Shown: positions 46,918 through 57,287 of the stretch, one piece after another
How the letters are laid out: each line of letters begins with the position of its first letter
Position numbering within the stretch: the stretch's first letter is position 1
NCBI GenBank assembly: GCA_001766655.1
Contig: MJCC01000001.1
Coordinates: forward strand, 1,826,115 to 1,890,114
Source of the DNA: Phytomonas francai
Lineage: Eukaryota > Euglenozoa > Kinetoplastea > Trypanosomatida > Trypanosomatidae
Direction of reading: 5' to 3'
Length of the DNA: 64,000 nt
Translations under genes and position numbers: made by a program
Notes under the pieces: generated by a model
The model's input: the letters and a program-made list of their open reading frames with translations, nothing else
The model's database searches: none
Told to the model about the DNA's origin: nothing

Positions 46918-49404
46918 TCAACGGGCTAGCATGTTTCCAAAGGAAAGCCCGGTAAGATATTGGTTTCGCAAACGATCCATGGAGAGCAGCCGCTGCGAAA
47001 AGGATAACCACCAGGAGAAGGCCCGATTCCGCCGTTTTGCTGCCTCCTGCTCTTGAACGAGCTGCACCCACTCCTCGTACGCGCTTAGAAGCTTCACCTT
47101 ATCCACTTCCCTCACGACGATCCCTTCAATAACCGTCTCCCAACTTCCTCGTCGCCGCTCATCCACCCGTTTACGAATAAACCCCTTCACTGCCATGCCA
47201 AAGTCGAGCTGCATACGCCGCGCGACTCGCGCAATTCGAGGCTCTGTTAGGTGCACGATCCCCTCTGGCGGCGACCGATCTAATAAAATATACCACGAGG
47301 TCTGCCGGTGATGTGGAATACTCCCATCCTCTCGCAAGGGCAACGGCTCAAAGGGCTTCGTCTGCCAGATGCCGTAAAACATCGACTTTGCTACAAACGG
47401 GCGGGAGGGGGGAGGGGACATCACCTTATAGGGCTGTGTATCCTCAGATACCAAGCTACGCCCTTCTCGAAGCCATCCATCACGCGAACGTAAACTTACC
47501 ACAGCAGAGCGTTTATACACGACGTGCCCTTTTACTCTCCCAAGGATGGTGGTATCATCCTTCGGGTAAATGCCCTCGTGCCGCGCTAGATCAGACTCAA
47601 TCACAAAAAGAGGATGACGATGCAATGCATTTAAAGTCGTTGGAATTGCTTCCGAGTACGTGAGTGACTCCAACTGCTTCTTTTCTCGAGACACTTGTTT
47701 TCGGGTTTGAGAGGTCATATCCTTGCAAAAGAAGGTCAACAGAATCTCGGATATTTCTCGATTATCATCCCAGGTTAGTTTGTTTTTCCACAAAAAAGAA
47801 AGTTGTCTAGACCGGCTCAGACGCTGGTTGAAAGCGTAAGCGGTGCTGTATTTGGAAATATAACGCGGTGTAGCGTCGACAATAACGTCTCCACCGATGG
47901 AAAAAGTGTACGGTGCGCCCCATAAAGTTGTGCATTCGCCACAGGGATTAACCGCCAAAAAGCACTGTCTCTCCTCGCTCCAAACTTCAACCCAGAAGCA
48001 AGAAGTTGGAAACTTTTTTGTTGACGAGCTCCCACCTTTACCTCCTGTTCTGTTTGTCTGGGCCCCTCCAGAGGTATTTTTGTGAAAAATGGATATTTTT
48101 TCTAGTTTGGACGCAGTCGGTTCGTTCTGGTTCACAGGTCCTTCGAGTTGTTTCGCTACTTTCTCAAACTTCTTTGCAATCACCAGGCGGCATTGCAATC
48201 CTGCGGCCGCTGACAATAAAAGAAACAATATAGAAAAGTACAACGGATGCGGGAGGGGCTCCCGGATCGAACCGTCTTTAGCTAGATCACGACGCATATG
48301 TCGTATTTTTTTGTACAAAAACCCGTGTACAATAGGTACGCTCCAATCAACAAAAATGGCTTCAGAATTCTGTAGCTGTTTAATGGGCTCTCCGTTCGGG
48401 TTGGCGGAATTCATTTCTACCGCTTGGTCGAGAGCAACTATTTCTGGCTTCAGTACAAAATTTTCATGAATAACCTTTAACAAAACTCTAACGGCTTCTG
48501 AAGTTTTATTATTAGCAGTATCCTTATTCAACGTCACCCAAGTCGGGGCGAGGGATGGCTTGCGCAAATGCGAGGCCTTCGATTCTGAAATAATCTTACG
48601 CGCAGCTTTTGTGGCGTCAATAAAGGGAAAATGCATGTCAAAGGATTCGGACGATGGATTTGATCCCCTTTCCAAACAATTGTCATCCCTTTCCTTTTGA
48701 AAAACGGAGTTTTGTTGAGTTTTTTTCATTTTAATAGAAAGCAACGCTTTTAGAAGGCCTACGTGATGAGACCCCCGCCAAAGCAAGCGCCCACGAATCA
48801 TAACAGCTAGTAAATTCAACACGAACTCTGAAGTACGACGAATACGTTCCGACTTTCGCTGTGCAGCTAACAAATCGCGCTGCTCAATCATCGCCTCGTA
48901 GGCTGGATCGTTTCGCCTCCACGGTTCCCGTGGTTGCTCAATGAGAGGCTGCTTGGAGCCCTGCATGATGAAAGAGTCCTGTTTGTTGGTGTCAGGTGAT
49001 TCCAAGTCGTCCTCGATCACAACCTCTTCCTTCTTTAGATATGCATCGCTTATAACTCCAGATGTCCCGGTAACTTCATCTTTTACAATAGGAAGCTCTA
49101 TTTCAGGTTTCGCGACTGTAGACGAAAACTCAGTATCGGTTTTGACAACATCCTTCTTTACTATGGGAGCGGCAGGAAGGACAACCTCATCCCAGTCATC
49201 ATCTACGATATCGAGCTCAGAAGTCTTTTCAGCTGGGATAACGGAAGTAACCGTCTCCAATTTGCGCCGTGTTCCCCTTCCACCTTTCTGGTCAGGCACT
49301 CGCAATCGCTTCGATGCATTTCTTAGATATCCATCAACATTTGCAGCAGCATTGAACGCAACGCTGGTGCTATTAGCCTTTTGTATTTTATCATAACCGT
49401 CCAT
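46918..49404 (-). CDS. XPC: XPC/Rad4 DNA damage recognition protein
   Basis: This 828-residue protein starts at an ATG at 49404. After an acidic, disordered N-terminus comes a transglutaminase-like region (a helical part, then CFWVEVWSEERQCFLAVNPC). The Rad4 beta-hairpin domains follow: HPLFVIESDLARHEGIYPKD (BHD1), HVVYKRSAVVSLRSRDGWLREG (BHD1/2), FYGIWQTKPFEPLPLREDG, and IARVARRMQLDFGMAVKGF (BHD3). Its homologues bind helix-distorting lesions and start global-genome nucleotide excision repair in the nucleus. Length is close to yeast Rad4 (754 aa) and shorter than human XPC. The frame is intact throughout. Confidence 0.93.
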   Translation of the reverse strand: MDGYDKIQKANSTSVAFNAAANVDGYLRNASKRLRVPDQKGGRGTRRKLETVTSVIPAEKTSELDIVDDDWDEVVLPAAPIVKKDVVKTDTEFSSTVAKPEIELPIVKDEVTGTSGVISDAYLKKEEVVIEDDLESPDTNKQDSFIMQGSKQPLIEQPREPWRRNDPAYEAMIEQRDLLAAQRKSERIRRTSEFVLNLLAVMIRGRLLWRGSHHVGLLKALLSIKMKKTQQNSVFQKERDDNCLERGSNPSSESFDMHFPFIDATKAARKIISESKASHLRKPSLAPTWVTLNKDTANNKTSEAVRVLLKVIHENFVLKPEIVALDQAVEMNSANPNGEPIKQLQNSEAIFVDWSVPIVHGFLYKKIRHMRRDLAKDGSIREPLPHPLYFSILFLLLSAAAGLQCRLVIAKKFEKVAKQLEGPVNQNEPTASKLEKISIFHKNTSGGAQTNRTGGKGGSSSTKKFPTSCFWVEVWSEERQCFLAVNPCGECTTLWGAPYTFSIGGDVIVDATPRYISKYSTAYAFNQRLSRSRQLSFLWKNKLTWDDNREISEILLTFFCKDMTSQTRKQVSREKKQLESLTYSEAIPTTLNALHRHPLFVIESDLARHEGIYPKDDTTILGRVKGHVVYKRSAVVSLRSRDGWLREGRSLVSEDTQPYKVMSPPPSRPFVAKSMFYGIWQTKPFEPLPLREDGSIPHHRQTSWYILLDRSPPEGIVHLTEPRIARVARRMQLDFGMAVKGFIRKRVDERRRGSWETVIEGIVVREVDKVKLLSAYEEWVQLVQEQEAAKRRNRAFSWWLSFSQRLLSMDRLRNQYLTGLSFGNMLAR

Positions 49405-51311
49405 GAATGTGTGTACTCAATCTAGTTACGTACTGAATATGGAAGTACATAAGAAACATAGGAAATCACATCGATAGATAAAAGACAACGATCTACCGAC
49501 AATCGTCTGTATTATCAAGTAGTTTTGGATTTATACACATTAAAAGAAAATTCTTCCCATGAATAGCTGAGTGAAAGCAGCTATGGACGAAAACTCTGCC
49601 TGTTGTCTTAGCTTATAAAACTTCCAAAGGTGTTCGACTAATCCATACTGTGACTGTAGCGTTGAGCAGTAGAAATATTATAATATTAGAAACAAATCAA
49701 GTTTAAAGTTAATCGATTAATAAATATTACCTTCATTGGTGCCAAACTAATACCGATATAACTTTATTCATAGAATATTAACGGCCTGGTATTCATACAC
49801 ATATGAGAAATATATGCTCCGATTTATTTGCAAAACTATCAGCACTACTGGTTTATTAGAAAACTTTGGATGCTGATTGAATAACCGTCCAGTCTTCTCT
49901 TTAATATGTTCTACAATTATCAAGTTTACTATCGAAATAGTGATTTGATGTTTTATATACAATAACGAAGTTCAAATCTACCTTTATTTTCTCATTCTTA
50001 ACAAGGAAGAAAAATGTATCCAACCAATATCAGCTTTTAATCAGGAATTAACTTTGTGTAACTTATTTTGTATCATGTAAACGATTGAATTATCATTTAC
50101 ACCAAAAAGTTGATATCCTTTCTTGATATTCATTATAGTTTGCTTTATGGAAAATTACTCCAAAGGTCACATTTCATTCTAGAAAAGGTAAGTTTATTAA
50201 CGCAAAGACGAGCTTTATAAAGAAAACATGGTGACTCAGGACAGATGTGGTGTAGAAGTTTTTAAAATGAATAAAACAATCTGTGCAAAAACAATATAGT
50301 AGTTGAGAATAACAGGACAACAAACGTTGATCCGGTTTTGAAGAATTTTCTAAATATGCGTATTTACTACCATTGTAACTATTATGGATTAGTTGGAATA
50401 ATCACGATCTTAAATTTTATATCAGTACATATGCTGTACAAGTGTGTTTAGGCAAAACAAAAAGCTGAGATAGAAAGGGAAAACGTATCTTAAGGAATGG
50501 GAATTACTAACCAAATAGTAGCAAAAAATCCTAACTCATAGTTCAAAGTTTAAATAAGAAACATGGAATTAATAACAAAAAGACAGTATCGCTGTTTTTT
50601 TCTAAAAACAAAAGAGCATATATTACTTTGATAAAAATGTAAGGATCAGCTCACATAACTTTGCGATGGGCACCCTTCCCCAAAAAAAACTAAGGTTTCT
50701 TCCGCATTGGGGTCCCTTTGGGAAGCAGGAAAAGTTTTTAAGAGAAGGATGAAAATGTCTGGTGTTTTGCGGGTTGCCTCACAGACACAAGCAACATCTG
50801 TCTCCTTCTCTACTCCCACGCTTCTGAGGTTAGGGAAACATCTGCAGTTTTACCAAAGAGAAATCCAACAAGAGATTGCGCATGAACAAGCCTCCGAGAT
50901 TAGAACTATAACACACACCTTCCTGTTCTATCCGTCTAGATACATTAATTTCTCACTTCCTTGATGTTGAAATAACGAAATAAGGATGAACACCTATCTC
51001 TGACAGACGATTTAAAACACAAAAAGCTACCTACTAACTACGGTAGAGTTTAGAGGTGAGCTGCTCGGATAAGGGCAGTCAGACATCATCTCGAGCTATG
51101 CAAAAAAAAAAAAAAGCAAACGTAATAGTGAATGACGATTAAATAGTAATTATGTCGAAGGCAAATATTTGTTCTTCAACCAGATAAGCTCTTGTGCCTC
51201 ATTTTCATGTCCTCAGGGAACACACAAAATCGTACGGTATGGCCTTAATGCCTTGGTGGACAAAGTTCCCAAGTAATCTTTGTCTGAAGGGCTAGATTTA
51301 CAATACCAACT
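49405..51311. other. Long AT-rich spacer
   Basis: About 1.9 kb, the longest stretch without a gene in good-quality sequence. It is AT-rich, has no coding-like frame on the minus strand, and shows a plus-strand A run at 51102-51115. A T/C tract ending in CAG near 51182-51219 (plus strand) precedes the plus-strand remnant at 51312. No RNA gene is recognised. Confidence 0.45.
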
Positions 51312-51542
51312 ATGAAAAAAGTTCTGAAAAAGAGACCGTTTAATCATGATTCAAGTGACCCCTTGAAAACGATTAACAATAACACGCCGCATCATGAGCT
51401 TGAAACATTGGTGCAGGAACCCGTGGGATTTTTATCGAAGCCAAGACACCCCAAGCATCCACCAGCTTTTGAAGAGGACCAACACGCTAAATTGCGCTGC
51501 CGCACACTTGCCCTTCGGCTTGTTGAACAAAGAAAGAATTGA
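51312..51542 (+). pseudogene. Plus-strand coding remnant (76 codons)
   Basis: An ATG at 51312 opens 76 codons of hydrophilic, protein-like sequence (MKKVLKKRPFNHDSSD at the start, EDQHAKLRCRTLALRLVEQ near the end). After its stop, coding-like phrases continue in the other two plus frames up to about 51625, as if one gene carried frameshifts. A pyrimidine tract with CAG lies about 100 bases upstream. It would be a plus-strand gene in an otherwise minus-strand cluster, running into very poor sequence. No family is recognised. Confidence 0.25.
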
Positions 51543-53169
51543 CGCTGATGAGAAAGTTGGCTTTGAAATTTTATAAAAACTGGGGCCTCAAAGTTTTTAG
51601 AGAAGGTGAAGAAAATCAAGACAACGGCCATACCCCCCCCCCCCTTGGGGGACGCCAAGGCCCTATGATGGGGGGGGGGGGGGGGGGGGAGGCGGGGCCA
51701 ATGGAAATTAAAGACCGGCTTGCGCATTGTCCAGGGAGCCTTGGGACGGCGGTCTCCATTTAGAGCTCGCTAGTTTCCATGTTAAAAGTCCAGAACTGGG
51801 ATGAAATGGTGGGAAGATAATAAATTAATGGACCTAAGGGGGCTGGCTCAAAATAATATTGGCAATTTCGGTGGGCCCGGAATGGTGGGACGCGGCCCCG
51901 GGGAACCCCACCCCGCCCATCGCCCCCAGAAACGCCCGGCCAAGGGGGAAAAGGATATTTCAAAAATCCCGAAAATATAACAAGAGCTGTTTTACCAATT
52001 TAATTGTGTTAGAAATAAATTCACCCATTTTGCTTTCCATTGGCGATACGGCGCCCATATGGTGTGTGAGGGGGTTTGGGGTCCTATGGAATGGCAGGGG
52101 GGGGGGTGGCGAGGCGAAACAAACCCGGGGTTCCCAAACGAATGGGCTACACGGTTGTTGCTCTCCACGCCAAAATGGCAAAGTAATCTAAATGGAATTA
52201 AACACCCGAAAATCTCCGATTTTTTATTTTTAACGAAATCAAAAATTCACCTTTAAGGGCCGTGTGCGGATTTTTTCCGGGATTGGCCCCTCACCCCACG
52301 CAAGGCGGCCCCTGGCGCCCACGAGCATGGGGCATGGGGGGATTCCAGGGCAATGCCCCCCATTCAAATAAATGATTTTGTGGATGGAATAGGTGCGGCT
52401 TTGCTTTGGTTAGGCTCTTTTAGGAATTTTGAGCTTACCAAATCCCCCCCCCCCACAAGATCGACTTTTGGGGGGCCATCGCTAGAATCTCCGCGGGCCG
52501 CTTGGCGGTACGCGCATTGGGGGGGGGATTTGCCGTTTTGAGAAGAAACACAGCGGGCGGCCAGGTCGATGCGAGAAAATTAATGAGGGGTTTGGAATAG
52601 TTTAAAAACAGGGGGCGGCGGTTTCAGATAAGTGGGATGGCGTGCGCTGAAAATTTTCTGTGGCAGGTCGGATTTTCTGCCGCGAAGGGCCTCTGGGTAT
52701 GGGCCCATGGCGGGGGCGCCCCCCCCCCCCCTGCCCCTTGTAAAGGGTCACATGCCATAAACACTCGGGGGGGGGGGATATTACCAGTATCCAGTCATTG
52801 GCGCTCGCGCAGCCACAAACAATAATAGTAATAAAAGGGTAAGGGGCGCCATTTGCCCGCCCCAAGGCCCAACTTATACAATTTTGCCCCTGCTGGCTTT
52901 CGCCTAGGGTGGGGCCGGGCGGCCCTGCGCGCGTGGGATTTCGCAATTGGCGACGGCATCCCCTCAACAGAGTGCAAAAAAACATTTGGGCAGGGGTGGC
53001 GTGGCGCCCGCCGTCCCTGTCGGGAGTTAATTTGTGTGGGTTAGGCCTGAAGGGGAAGGGGGGCGATCACCGCCCAACCCTTCCTTTTTTTGGCAGGGGA
53101 GAGGGGGGGAGGGAATTCATTGCTGCTGGGCGGGGATCTGGTAGGCCCTGAGGCGTTGGGTGGGCAGCT
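51543..53169. other. GC-rich stretch full of G and C homopolymers, probably unreliable
   Basis: About 1.6 kb unlike anything else in the window. Runs of 9-23 G or C occur repeatedly (near 51636, 51670, 52097, 52446, 52517, 52721 and 52769) and isolated G/C strings interrupt otherwise AT-rich words. No frame is open for long and no homology is seen. It resembles a consensus built from poor reads rather than biology, although a divergent insert cannot be excluded. Confidence 0.55.
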
Positions 53170-53484
53170 GTGTACCACACACCTTTTGAATCGGTGGCCG
53201 CCGCGCCACTTTGCCGTGTGCTCACTCAGGTGGAAATTCGGAAGACGAATTATCCAATTTTTGGTTTACCAAGCCAGAGCGATTCGAAAAGGAATGGCGC
53301 CTGTGAAGGAAAACTTTGCCTCTATAACGACATTGGAGCGGCCCGTAGCCTTCTATTTTCCTTACTGAAAATTGTTCAAACTATTCAAACAGAATTCTAT
53401 TTTATTACCGTTATAATCAAGTTATTAGGTGAAAGTGCTGCTGCTGTTGGCAAGTCAATACATATGACCCAACAACGTTCATGA
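53170..53484 (+). pseudogene. Plus-strand coding remnant, C-terminal end of an unknown protein
   Basis: An open plus-strand frame without an ATG start ends with a TGA at 53482-53484. From about 53230 its codon use looks natural: VEIRKTNYPIFGLPSQS, then LCLYNDIGAARSLLFSLL, then FITVIIKLLGESAAAVGKSI. The alternation of helix and strand with LLGESAAAVGKS is slightly reminiscent of an Alba-type domain. It may be the 3' end of the same plus-strand gene as the remnant at 51312, with the middle lost in bad sequence. Confidence 0.25.
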
Positions 53485-53888
53485 TTTTTTATCACTACAT
53501 TTTTCTCTAAGGGTTCCAACAAATCGGAAGGGGTGCCTCTGCAACCCCGAAGATCTTGTAATTATCGTTTTTTCACGAAATTATTAATGAATGATACCTA
53601 TGTTTTTCACATAGCATAGCGTGTGATTAATTCCTCCCCCTTCCTTTCCTTTACCACGCCGTTAATTCAAAAATGAGCCCCTTCGACCTGAGCAATGAGC
53701 AGGGTACCTCACTGTATAAACTGGCGCGCGGGCCACTTCCACATGGGCATTGGAAGTTTTCCTTCTGACAGGAAAACATCCAAGACAATGGGCGCACTAC
53801 TATACTCAAATAGGCAAAACAAAGCCCTTTTCACAGATAAAGATAATCGATAAAAACACACGATAAAATTCATTTTTGATAAGGTGAC
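53485..53888. other. Spacer
   Basis: About 400 bases of moderate AT content downstream of the acyltransferase gene on the minus strand. No feature is seen. Confidence 0.5.
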
Positions 53889-55472
53889 TCATTCATAGGT
53901 AGTATTCGCGTTGTACGACCTCGCTTCTATTCCAATTATATTGCCTGCTTTATCCTTGAAAGTGCAGCGTTTCAACAGATCTGCCATGCAGCGAACAGGG
54001 GATATCTCGTCGATTACGCGACACCCCGCGCGGTCAATGATCTCTTCCATAGCATCGATCCACATGACGGGATGCGATATTTGGCTCGCCAGGACCACGG
54101 CGCACATGGTGACGACGCTGTTGGTACTGGCACCCTCCTCAAACGCATCGATAAGGAAATTACTCGTGTACCGTCCTTTGTGTTGGATTTCGCCGATATT
54201 CAAAGATCGGATCGCGTCTCGGACTTCCTCACGGAAGGTTTCATCAAACGGCCTAAATGTACTGCCCGTCAAATTTACCACCCATAACGGCCGCGTCAAG
54301 GCCTTTTCGGAAGGAGAAACCGAAAGCAACTTCCGAAGCTCCTCCTCCTCAGGCAGGGCCTCGCGAACGATCTCGAAAAAACGGTCAGAACATTGACGGA
54401 GTTTGCTAGAATGAAAGGGAATTTCGACGCGAAGCGGAATGAACCACGACTTCTTTTTCAAACCGCTGCGTCCTTCCTCCTCCAAGGTTAGGTTTGTGAG
54501 CTTTTCTGGCGGAGGGGTGTGGCCGTCATCGGGGCCCTCCAAAAAGCGTCGGAAAATTGATCGATTGCCGTACTTTTTGCGCGCCGCGGTCGCGAAGTCG
54601 ACCGGGGGTTTTTCCGTGTGCGGGTTGTACTGAATCCCGTCCTTCACGTCGAGCCGGGCCGAGCGAAGGGCGTCGCGGACGATGCCGTCCGGCGTCGTGC
54701 CCCGCGCGCAGTTCGCGCGAAATTGCGGGTCGAGGCACTTCCCCAGGACGGCCAGGGCCACCGCATCCCCGGCCACGACGTACTGCTCCCGCGGAAGATT
54801 ATAGTTGACAACCTCGACAAACGACGTCGTCGTCGAGAGCGCCGTCGAGACGAGCTCGACGAGGACGAAAAAGAGGTTGTCGGCCGTCTCCGGGTCCGCG
54901 TGCAGCCTGGCGTGGAGAGGGCTGCACGCGTACATGAGGTGGTGGGACCGGCTGCAGTGCTCGAACACCTTTTCCATCAGAAGTCCCCGCTTGAAGACTA
55001 AGTTCAGCGCCGTCTGGGTTGTAAAGACACCAAGCGCGCAGAGCGCCGTGATCTCACCCAAACTATGCCCCGCAATCATCGAATAGGAGCTCATGTCAAG
55101 CTTCGATGTCTCCTGTAGTTTTTCCAGGATTAACATCTGCGCAGCCAACACACAGGGCTGAGTTAAGTAGGAAAATGACATGACACCATTCGGATTTTCC
55201 ACCAAGTGCGTCTTTGGCGTGGATTCAGGAACATTTAGTACTGTTTTACAGGAGTAACTCAGGATTTTATCAACGTCCAAGGCGTCTTTGCACAAAAACA
55301 ATTTTGTGGAGTTCTCCTGAATGACATTCTGAAGTGAAATCCCATAGTTTTGCATCATGCAATCTTTCATCTCTTCCCATAGCGAGGACATTCGCTTAGT
55401 GTTGATAAGATTCATACACATGCCTTTGCGATAGGCTCCCTGCCCGGAAAAAACTAGCGCCCTTTTTTGCAT
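53889..55472 (-). CDS. Malonyl/palmitoyl acyltransferase, fungal FAS-like, free-standing
   Basis: This 527-residue protein has an ATG at 55472. It is an acyltransferase with the early VFSGQGAYRKGM (7-18), TQPCVLAAQ near 104, the nucleophile elbow GHSLGE with Ser137, and the active-site His354 in EIPFHSSKL. Phrases such as VEVVNYNLPREQYVVAGD match the malonyl/palmitoyl transferase domain of fungal FAS beta rather than bacterial FabD. A GC-rich insert at about 250-345 separates the two catalytic parts. Such an enzyme would load malonyl units onto acyl carrier protein, possibly for mitochondrial type II fatty acid synthesis. No clear presequence is seen, so location is open. Confidence 0.82.
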   Translation of the reverse strand: MQKRALVFSGQGAYRKGMCMNLINTKRMSSLWEEMKDCMMQNYGISLQNVIQENSTKLFLCKDALDVDKILSYSCKTVLNVPESTPKTHLVENPNGVMSFSYLTQPCVLAAQMLILEKLQETSKLDMSSYSMIAGHSLGEITALCALGVFTTQTALNLVFKRGLLMEKVFEHCSRSHHLMYACSPLHARLHADPETADNLFFVLVELVSTALSTTTSFVEVVNYNLPREQYVVAGDAVALAVLGKCLDPQFRANCARGTTPDGIVRDALRSARLDVKDGIQYNPHTEKPPVDFATAARKKYGNRSIFRRFLEGPDDGHTPPPEKLTNLTLEEEGRSGLKKKSWFIPLRVEIPFHSSKLRQCSDRFFEIVREALPEEEELRKLLSVSPSEKALTRPLWVVNLTGSTFRPFDETFREEVRDAIRSLNIGEIQHKGRYTSNFLIDAFEEGASTNSVVTMCAVVLASQISHPVMWIDAMEEIIDRAGCRVIDEISPVRCMADLLKRCTFKDKAGNIIGIEARSYNANTTYE

Positions 55473-55855
55473 TAAGGCTACCTCAAAATAAATAAATAAA
55501 TAATAGAAAGAGCTGTAGGGGTGAGAATGTTTTGTCTTCTGTGGGTTGCCCTGCCAAACAGAAAGGCAGCACTTTTTTGTGATGCCCGTGCTGCTGAGAT
55601 AAAGCGAACAAGTACAGTCTAAAGTAAAAGCGAAATATTATGCCCCACATTTTGAAGGCACTGTCATTATGAGATTTTTCGCAAAATTATTAATGAATTT
55701 CGCCCGCATCTTTCACATAGCGAATAATGTTTTCCTTTCCCTCTACCTGCCTCTTGTAGCCATAGACACATATAGAGAATTCTGGTGTATGTGGGTAAAG
55801 AATACGGGAAAAAACGAGGAAGTCTTCTGGACTTCCACAAGAATAGGGCGTTAAA

Positions 55856-55894
<39 letters not shown>

Positions 55895-56042
55895 GGAGGG
55901 GTGGCAGGGGTTTACCAACATGATACTTCCCTTTTAAACGTATTCGAATGTTACCAATATTATTTCTAAATGTTAGCACGTACATAAGGGAATTATAAAA
56001 AGATACTGTTCACATTTTTTCCCTTTATTACTTATACAGTAT
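55473..56042. other. Spacer with a (TA)n microsatellite
   Basis: About 570 bases upstream of the acyltransferase gene, AT-rich, with (TA)n at 55864-55891. No gene is recognised. Confidence 0.5.
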
Positions 56043-57071
56043 CTAGATCAAAGGCAAGTATATTTCTCTGGAATAAACTTGTATGGCCCTATTTGAATGT
56101 ATTCTTATCTCTTTTCGTTCTTTCCATGAGCGCTGAGGAAGCTCCTTAGATGCGCTTATTGGCAATGCTGCGTGTTCAAACGAATATTTCATTTGCAAAA
56201 ATAAATCCGTATCTGGTTTTCGCAGCTTCATTTGAGCTTTGAAATTTACTGCGTCTCTGCTATCAACACAACGCCGTAAACTCTCCTGTCAGGATAACTG
56301 TAAGGAGCATAAATAAGATAAAGCTCATACAACCGTGGCCGCTTGCAGGAATACTTGGGGGAAGTAAAATGGAGTTTGCGTTGCCTTTCACTACTCGCAT
56401 AATATGATAGGGGACAAACCTGTCCTAAAATCGTCATTATACCTTCTAAAGTGTTTTTCCTCAGATGGTCTAATTCGATACGGGGAAGACGATACGATAG
56501 GATTCGGTGAGATCTTAGGCAACAGGGTGAGAAAGGTCGCATTGCAGTTCACAAATACCATTCTAAGAGAATCCTTCACCACCTTTTCTACGGCAGTATC
56601 GAGCGTGGGGTTGAACATGGATGAGTCGTTTAGACCGAAGGCAAGTTTTGATGCTACCATCGTCAAATCCATCAAGTTTCTCTTTTTCTATCATAAGACC
56701 TATATTTCTGCCGGGTGCCAAATCCCCCGCTCCATAACGCGACGTTCAATCGCAAGACCGTAGGGATCTAAACACAACACCCACCCAGTGTGTAGATCGG
56801 AACAAAACCCTTTGAGGGAATCCCTGAATGATACCTTTTTGATGCCTTGCATACCATATCGACCACCATCAAGCAACTAAAGAACCTCCGAGCTACAGCC
56901 CATTCCAAACGAAAACGCAAGATCAAAAGCACGAAGCAATGCCGAGAATAGCGCGAGTTCCTCGGCGCACTCTTTGGTAGCCATAGAGTAAACCACATCA
57001 ATGAGATCGAAGTGCATCTTAAAGATGAGACCTCCTTTCGTGATGTTCTTTCTCGCTACATCTATGAATCT
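56043..57071 (-). pseudogene. Decayed gene of unknown family
   Basis: One minus-strand frame gives continuous protein-like sequence from about 57071, with an ATG at 57017 (MHFDLIDVVYSMATKECAEE), but is cut by TAG at 56877-56879, TAG at 56700-56702, and a TGA and TAG just after. Sense continues after each stop: LLDGGRYGMQGIKKVSFRD, then LCLDPYGLAIERRVMERG, then MVASKLAFGLNDSSMFNP. Near 56400-56450 the reading moves to another frame (SYYASSERQRKLHFTSP) that stops at 56246, then returns to the first frame (MKLRKPDTDLFLQMKY) and ends at 56043. The original protein was perhaps 330-350 residues. I do not recognise it. Confidence 0.55.
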
Positions 57072-57287
57072 CTACAGGTCTGCGATCGCAAGTATTTGAA
57101 TATCTATAAACACGTCAAGACGGAGAAAGTGATCGAGCATAATCACACTCGGCAACAAACACCTAAAAAACAGAGTAGGAGTGTAAAGCCAATCACACCT
57201 CAACATTAAATATTTTCCCTAGTACCACTGAGAAGGTTTTAACCTTGTTATGTAGCAGAAGTAGCGCTTCCCATGCTTTTTTTTCTT

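Noticed and set aside
56043..57071. Stop-codon reassignment, as in some Blastocrithidia, to explain in-frame stops
   Set aside because: All clearly conserved genes in the window, including a 2325-codon one, have no in-frame stops and end at ordinary stop codons.
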